From Marvinbryantia sp. (GTDB lineage Bacteria; Bacillota; Clostridia; Lachnospirales; Lachnospiraceae), in assembly GCA_016297895.1 (NCBI GenBank), contig JAEDFS010000005.1:7983-71982 (forward strand): 64,000 bases of DNA, given 5' to 3'. A model generated the notes under the pieces. It had not been told where the DNA came from, ran no database searches, and saw only the letters and a list, made by a program, of their open reading frames with translations. Below, piece after piece: positions 59,971-64,000 of the stretch; the stretch's first letter is position 1; every line of letters begins with the position of its first letter. The position numbers and the translations under genes were made by a program.

Positions 59971-60657
59971 ATGAAGGGGAGCTTAAAGAAACAGATTGAA
60001 AAGATCATTCCTCTTTATGCGATACTTCCTCTGTTGACCTGCTGGTTGTTCAATAATATCGTTTATTATATATTTCGTTTATTTGTCAAAGATGCTTATC
60101 ATTATGATTTTACAACTCCGCTTGACCGAATGATTCCGTTTGTACCGGCATGGGTCAGTATTTACCTGATCTGCTATCTTTTCTGGACTGTTAATTATAT
60201 TCTCATCGGAAGGCAGAGCAAAGAGCATCTGTACCGCTTTGTCACTGCAGATTTGCTTGCAAGACTGATCTGTGGTCTGTTCTTTATATTCCTTCCTACA
60301 ACCAATATCAGGCCTGAGATCACAGGAACCGGAATATGGGATCAACTGATGGCACTTGTTTATGCTTCAGATGAGCCAACCAATCTGTTTCCATCCATTC
60401 ATTGTCTCTGCAGCTGGTTTTGCTATCTGGGAATTCGAAAACAGAAGAGTATACCTGTCTGGTATCAGTATTTTTCTTTGATCTTTGCTGTTCTTGTCTG
60501 TATTTCGACACAATTTACCAAACAGCATTATCTTATAGATATTTTTGGAGGCGTAGGGATCGCACAGATCTGTTACAGTCTCAGCCGGCATTTCGACTGG
60601 TATCTGCCGGTCATGAAGGTGTTTGAAAAAATCAATCATGCAGTGTGGAGAAACTGA
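59971..60657 (+). CDS. PAP2-family membrane phosphatase
   Basis: A 228-residue protein with about six membrane helices. The PAP2 motifs can be read as FLPTTNIRP (about 109-117), PSIHCLCS (about 140-147) and KQHYLIDIFGG (about 185-195), with isoleucine in the usual PSGH glycine position. Such enzymes dephosphorylate phosphatidic acid, phosphatidylglycerophosphate or undecaprenyl diphosphate. It begins a lipid cluster (flippase-like, pssA, psd), so a phospholipid substrate is likely. ATG 59971 after GGGGGAAG; the upstream in-frame start at 59911 lies inside dtd. Confidence 0.82.
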   Translation: MKGSLKKQIEKIIPLYAILPLLTCWLFNNIVYYIFRLFVKDAYHYDFTTPLDRMIPFVPAWVSIYLICYLFWTVNYILIGRQSKEHLYRFVTADLLARLICGLFFIFLPTTNIRPEITGTGIWDQLMALVYASDEPTNLFPSIHCLCSWFCYLGIRKQKSIPVWYQYFSLIFAVLVCISTQFTKQHYLIDIFGGVGIAQICYSLSRHFDWYLPVMKVFEKINHAVWRN

Positions 60658-60676
60658 ACATCAGGAAGGAAACCAA

Positions 60677-61711
60677 ATGGGAAGCAAAAAGAAAAATATG
60701 ATGAACGCCTTGTTCCTGGCAGCTGTCTTTCTGCTGACCATCTGGGCAGTCTTTCGTGGAAAAGATATACATATGGTCATCCGGTATCTGGAAACGGCAG
60801 AAAAACCATATATTCTGGCCGGAATCGTATGTGTGATTACCTTTATCTGGGGCGAATCTATCATTATCTGGTATCTTCTTGGGACAATTGGATACCAGTT
60901 AAAACCTTTGCGGTGTTATCTGTATTCTTTTATCGGCTTCTTTTTCAGCTGCATTACACCATCTGCAACCGGTGGGCAGCCTGCACAGATCTTCTATATG
61001 AAAAAAGACAATATTCCCGTACCGGAATCGACTCTGGTGTTGATGATCGTAACGATCACCTACAAATTTGTGCTTGTAGTGCTTGGCCTTCTGATCCTTT
61101 TGATTCGTCCGGCAAGGGTCATGTTCTATCTGGAACCTGTCATGTTCTGGATGTATCTGGGAATTGCGCTGAATGTATTCTGTGTAATTTCCATGCTAAC
61201 TCTGGTATTTCACCCGCATCTGGCAAGAGTGATCATGGTAAAAGGGCTTTCCTTCCTGGAAAGGCTTCATCTTCTGAAAACAAAGCCGGAAAGAATGCAA
61301 AAGCTGGAAAATGCCATGAATCAGTATCATGGAGCTGCGGAATATTACTGGAGTCATAAGCTGGTGGTGGTAAATGCTTTTTTCATTACCGTTCTGCAGA
61401 GGCTGGTTCTGTTTTTTGTGACTTATCTGATCTACCGTGCATTCAGAATTCATGGTGAATCTGCCTGGGTGATCGTTTCGCTTCAGGGTATGATCTCTGT
61501 AGCAGTAGACATGCTGCCGCTGCCGGGCGGTATGGGAATCAGTGAAACTCTGTTCCTTATCATTTTTCAACCCATATTCGGGGAAATGCTGATTCTTCCT
61601 GCTATGATTCTCAGCAGGGGGATCAGTTATTATTCGCAGCTTCTTATCAGTGCTGTCATGACAGTGGCTGCACATTTTATTATTCGAGGAGAATCTGAAA
61701 AGGAAACATAA
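60677..61711 (+). CDS. UPF0104/LPG-synthase-type membrane protein
   Basis: A 344-residue protein with about eight helices, related to the flippase part of MprF and to YbhN. FFFSCITPSATGGQPAQ (about 93-109) and LPLPGGMGISE (about 294-304) are the characteristic loops. Relatives move lipids or partner with lipid-modifying enzymes; no catalytic lysyltransferase domain is attached. It lies between the PAP2 gene and pssA. ATG 60677 follows AGGAAGG. Confidence 0.82.
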   Translation: MGSKKKNMMNALFLAAVFLLTIWAVFRGKDIHMVIRYLETAEKPYILAGIVCVITFIWGESIIIWYLLGTIGYQLKPLRCYLYSFIGFFFSCITPSATGGQPAQIFYMKKDNIPVPESTLVLMIVTITYKFVLVVLGLLILLIRPARVMFYLEPVMFWMYLGIALNVFCVISMLTLVFHPHLARVIMVKGLSFLERLHLLKTKPERMQKLENAMNQYHGAAEYYWSHKLVVVNAFFITVLQRLVLFFVTYLIYRAFRIHGESAWVIVSLQGMISVAVDMLPLPGGMGISETLFLIIFQPIFGEMLILPAMILSRGISYYSQLLISAVMTVAAHFIIRGESEKET

Positions 61712-61728
61712 AATAGGGAGAACGTGAT

Positions 61729-62427
61729 ATGATAGGTATTTATGATTATACAGTGGTGCTGACCTACATCAGCCTGATGACTTCCGTCTTCGGTATGACA
61801 CAGGCGATTCACGGCCGATTCAAGACGGCTGTATTCTGTCTGGCTCTGTCCGGTCTGTTTGACATGTTTGACGGAAAAATTGCACGAACGAAAAAAAATC
61901 GTACGGATGATGAAAAAGCTTTTGGAATTCAGATTGATTCCTTATGCGATGTAGTCTGTTTTGGAGCATTTCCTGCGCTGATCTGTTATCTGTTAGGTGT
62001 AAGAGGATCACTAGGTCTGAGCATTATTTTCATTTACTGTACCTGTTCTGTGATCCGACTGGCATATTTTAACGTATTAGAAGGAAAACGCCAGCAGGAA
62101 GAAGGAGGGGTGAATAAGTATTATCATGGGCTTCCCATTACTTCCATTGCAGTGATTCTTCCGCTTATCTTTATGCTTCAGTTTGTCATTGCGGATGTAA
62201 TTTTTATGGGATTGCTTCATCTGATGCTGCTGATCGTCGGTATTTTGTTTATTGTGGATTTTCCGTTTAAAAAACCGAATAATCGTACACTGGCAGTATT
62301 GGTAGCAATCGTAGGTACAGCACTCCTTATCATGATAGCGTATACCAGATTTCGTCCGCCTTCCATGCACAATGACTCCAATCCGATTATAAAGGAAATC
62401 GAAGAAATGGTAGGTGAAACACAATGA
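61729..62427 (+). CDS. pssA: CDP-diacylglycerol-serine O-phosphatidyltransferase
   Basis: A 232-residue CDP-alcohol phosphatidyltransferase with about seven helices. The metal and CDP motif reads D45-x2-D48-G49-x2-A52-R53, then G66-x3-D70-x3-D74; the gap after the arginine is 12 residues rather than the usual 8, as tolerated in the serine-specific branch. It makes phosphatidylserine, which the overlapping psd gene (ATGA) decarboxylates. The two give phosphatidylethanolamine. Confidence 0.92.
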   Translation: MIGIYDYTVVLTYISLMTSVFGMTQAIHGRFKTAVFCLALSGLFDMFDGKIARTKKNRTDDEKAFGIQIDSLCDVVCFGAFPALICYLLGVRGSLGLSIIFIYCTCSVIRLAYFNVLEGKRQQEEGGVNKYYHGLPITSIAVILPLIFMLQFVIADVIFMGLLHLMLLIVGILFIVDFPFKKPNNRTLAVLVAIVGTALLIMIAYTRFRPPSMHNDSNPIIKEIEEMVGETQ

Positions 62428-63293
62428 AATATCGGTTGAGATCCGGTGAGATCGTCAGCGGAAATGACGGACAGGATAAGCTGCTTCGTATCCTGTATGG
62501 TACAAAGGCCGGAAGATTGCTGGTAAAGGGACTCATTCATCCTGCTGTTTCCAAAGCAGGTGGTCTGTTTTTAAATTCTTCCCTGTCCAGAGTCCTGATT
62601 ACACCATTTGTCCGCAAAAACAGGATCGATCTTACCCAATACCGGAAACAGTGTTTTTCTTCTTACAATGATTTTTTTAAGCGGGAAATTAAAGCACAAC
62701 ATAGACCGATCCAAGATCATCCGGACTGTCTGATCAGTCCCTGTGATGCAAAGCTGAGTGCATATCCGATTACAGAAAACGGAAGATTATTTATTAAACA
62801 GATCCCATATACGGTGACAAGCCTTCTTCGAAATAAAAAGCTGGCCGATCGCTTCCTGGGCGGCACAGCGCTGATCTTTCGGCTTACAGTAGACGATTAT
62901 CATCATTATTGTTATCCGGAGACAGGAGAGAAGAGCAGGAATCATAATATTACCGGTGTACTTCACACGGTAAATCCGGCAGCAAATGATGTGTATCCCA
63001 TTTATAAGGAAAATGCCCGTGAATATTGTCTGATTCATACAAAGCGTTTTAAAACCATGTTAATGATGGAAGTAGGAGCTCTAATGGTCGGAAAGATCTG
63101 CAACCGACACCAGGGCTCAGGCAGTGTAAGACGGGGACAGGAAAAAGGTCATTTTGAATTTGGAGGATCTACCATTGTCCTTCTAATGCAGAAGAATGCA
63201 GTTATCCTGGATCCGGATATTCTGGAAAACACCATCAATGGAATGGAAACGAAAGTTAAAATGGGAGAGAAGATAGGAACTGCAATTGATTGA
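62424..63293 (+). CDS. psd: Phosphatidylserine decarboxylase
   Basis: A 289-residue pyruvoyl-dependent enzyme making phosphatidylethanolamine. The self-cleavage site is FGGST with Ser249, which becomes the pyruvoyl group of the alpha chain; SPCDAK (about 105-110) and DDYHHYCYP (about 157-165) supply the catalytic acid and histidines. It overlaps pssA by four bases. The stop codon lies inside a perfect 16-bp palindrome. Confidence 0.94.
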   Translation: MKYRLRSGEIVSGNDGQDKLLRILYGTKAGRLLVKGLIHPAVSKAGGLFLNSSLSRVLITPFVRKNRIDLTQYRKQCFSSYNDFFKREIKAQHRPIQDHPDCLISPCDAKLSAYPITENGRLFIKQIPYTVTSLLRNKKLADRFLGGTALIFRLTVDDYHHYCYPETGEKSRNHNITGVLHTVNPAANDVYPIYKENAREYCLIHTKRFKTMLMMEVGALMVGKICNRHQGSGSVRRGQEKGHFEFGGSTIVLLMQKNAVILDPDILENTINGMETKVKMGEKIGTAID

Positions 63294-63329
63294 GTTACAT
63301 AACTTAGTTATGTAACTCAATCTTTTCTT
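63288..63329. terminator. Perfect 16-bp hairpin holding both convergent stop codons
   Basis: Arms 63288-63303 and 63307-63322 are exact reverse complements around a 3-base loop. The psd TGA (63291-63293) and the recombinase TGA (63317-63319, minus strand) are symmetric inside the stem, each preceded by a GAT codon. On the plus strand TTTTCTT follows, so it should terminate the lipid operon; on the minus strand no U-tract follows. Confidence 0.85.
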
Positions 63330-64000
63330 AAATGAACAGCAGAAGCGGCAGAGCGGCGCCGTTGATCATCCATGGCGGCATAATGCTTTTTTGTTGTATT
63401 TACATCTTTATGTCCCAGTACATCTGCAACCAGATAGATGTCATTGGTTTCCTGATATAATGTGGTTCCATAAGTACTGCGAAGCTTATGAGGTGTAATT
63501 TTCTTTGTGGTAGTGATCTGACGGGCGTATTTTTTCACCAGATTTTCCACGCTTTTCACGCCCAGACGTTTCCTCTGAGTTGACAGAAACAGAGCATTTT
63601 CATTGCCCGGAAGCGGCGTGATCCCTTTTCGTTCCTCCAGATAATCTCTTAATGCCTGCTCCACTTCATCGCCAAAATAGACAACCATTTCATTTCCGCC
63701 TTTTCGAACCACCTTGATTCCGTTATTCTTAAAATCCACATCATGGATGTCCAGTCCAACACATTCAGAGACACGGATTCCGGTTCCAAGGAGCAGCGTG
63801 ATCAGAGCCAGATCACGGACTTTCGTTTTTTCCCAGTATCGTTTTTTCTGTCCTGACAAAGAATCTCCTCCATGCTCAATAAAATCAAGCAGCATGGCTG
63901 TCTCATCCGTATCAAGGCGAATGATGGCTTTGTCATGGATCTTCGGCATATCCACAAGTACCGTAGGATTGGTCTTGATCATTTCACGTTTATAATAATA
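63317..64000 (-). CDS. Tyrosine recombinase (XerC/D-like), partial at window edge
   Basis: The C-terminal 228 or so residues of a phage-integrase-family recombinase; the reading frame is open to the window end, so the N-terminal DNA-binding domain lies outside. All catalytic residues are visible: Arg in GTGIRVSE, Lys in VRKGGNE, HKLR, LGHKD and the nucleophile Tyr in KKHYAAM. The complete set suggests an active enzyme. It could be a chromosome-resolution Xer protein or an element integrase; no attachment site or mobile-element cargo is visible. Confidence 0.88.
   Translation of the reverse strand, partial: YYYKREMIKTNPTVLVDMPKIHDKAIIRLDTDETAMLLDFIEHGGDSLSGQKKRYWEKTKVRDLALITLLLGTGIRVSECVGLDIHDVDFKNNGIKVVRKGGNEMVVYFGDEVEQALRDYLEERKGITPLPGNENALFLSTQRKRLGVKSVENLVKKYARQITTTKKITPHKLRSTYGTTLYQETNDIYLVADVLGHKDVNTTKKHYAAMDDQRRRSAASAVHLRKD

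Noticed and set aside
63317..64000. Recombinase as the edge of a prophage or integrative element
   Set aside because: No tRNA, direct repeat, phage gene or composition change is visible inside the window; the gene is cut at the edge, so the idea cannot be supported here.
1..64000. CRISPR array, rRNA, tRNA or insertion sequence
   Set aside because: Reading all gaps (none longer than about 160 bases) showed no regularly spaced repeats, no tRNA or rRNA sequence and no transposase.

Overview
The window is a gene-dense stretch of a low-to-mid GC Clostridia chromosome. Everything seen fits a spore-forming or formerly spore-forming member of the Lachnospiraceae, probably an anaerobic gut fermenter; I do not name a genus. 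Grounds: an [FeFe]-hydrogenase tail, the redox repressor Rex, an Nfn-type transhydrogenase pair, the sporulation genes yqfC/yqfD, and Firmicutes gene orders (radC-mreBCD-PBP2-minCDE-rodA-mgsA; yggS-sepF-ylmH-lspA-rluD). Genes overlap by 1-4 bases in many places. Only two of roughly 70 genes lie on the minus strand: an ABC-F ATPase and a tyrosine recombinase at the right edge. I see no rRNA, tRNA, CRISPR array, prophage or insertion sequence.

Layout. 1-3.7 kb: hydrogenase 3' end, then a fumarase-alpha/fumarase-beta/GntR/isocitrate dehydrogenase operon. 3.7-5.6 kb: convergent ABC-F ATPase. 5.7-12.8 kb: lysC, rex, nnrD, alr, a MazF toxin without a visible antitoxin, a CBS-domain protein, yebC and an uncharacterised gene. 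12.9-17.4 kb: tepA, uppP, ftsK/spoIIIE. 17.5-25.5 kb: nfnAB, a Dabb protein, rlmH, a possible 27-residue ORF, a DUF2284 protein, yqfC-yqfD-phoH-ybeY and a DUF3048 protein. 25.6-30.4 kb: a lipid flippase, then proB, a palindromic element, a UPF0291 gene, a folate cyclo-ligase and proA. 30.4-41.5 kb: miaB, mutS, mutL, miaA, a methionine gamma-lyase-like gene and two flavoproteins. 41.6-52.1 kb: radC and the elongation/division-site cluster, mgsA and a D,D-carboxypeptidase. 52.1-58.8 kb: a small P-loop protein, an HlyD-like protein, yggS, sepF, ylmH, aroB, lspA, rluD. 58.8-63.3 kb: a cytidylate-kinase-like gene, dtd, and a four-gene membrane-lipid cluster ending in pssA-psd. 63.3 kb to the end: recombinase, cut by the window.

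How the genes work together. Several blocks serve fermentative redox balance: hydrogenase, Rex, Nfn, the partial TCA segment, NAD(P)HX repair and methylglyoxal synthase. The central third handles envelope growth and division: MreBCD, PBP2, RodA, MinCDE, SepF, UppP, Alr, D,D-carboxypeptidase, lipid flippase. RNA and DNA maintenance genes fill the gaps: MiaA/B, RlmH, YebC, YbeY, RluD, YlmH, MutS/L, FtsK. Seven well-formed promoters could be read; in several the -35 box lies on the stop codon of the preceding gene.

Most of the window is housekeeping. I did not find a convincing new multi-gene system. The best candidates for novelty are a switch-like palindromic element after proB, an unassigned CFI-box-like protein, the orphan MazF, a tiny ORF next to a palindromic operator-like site, a non-AUG start on yqfD, and an unusually long PBP2 insertion.
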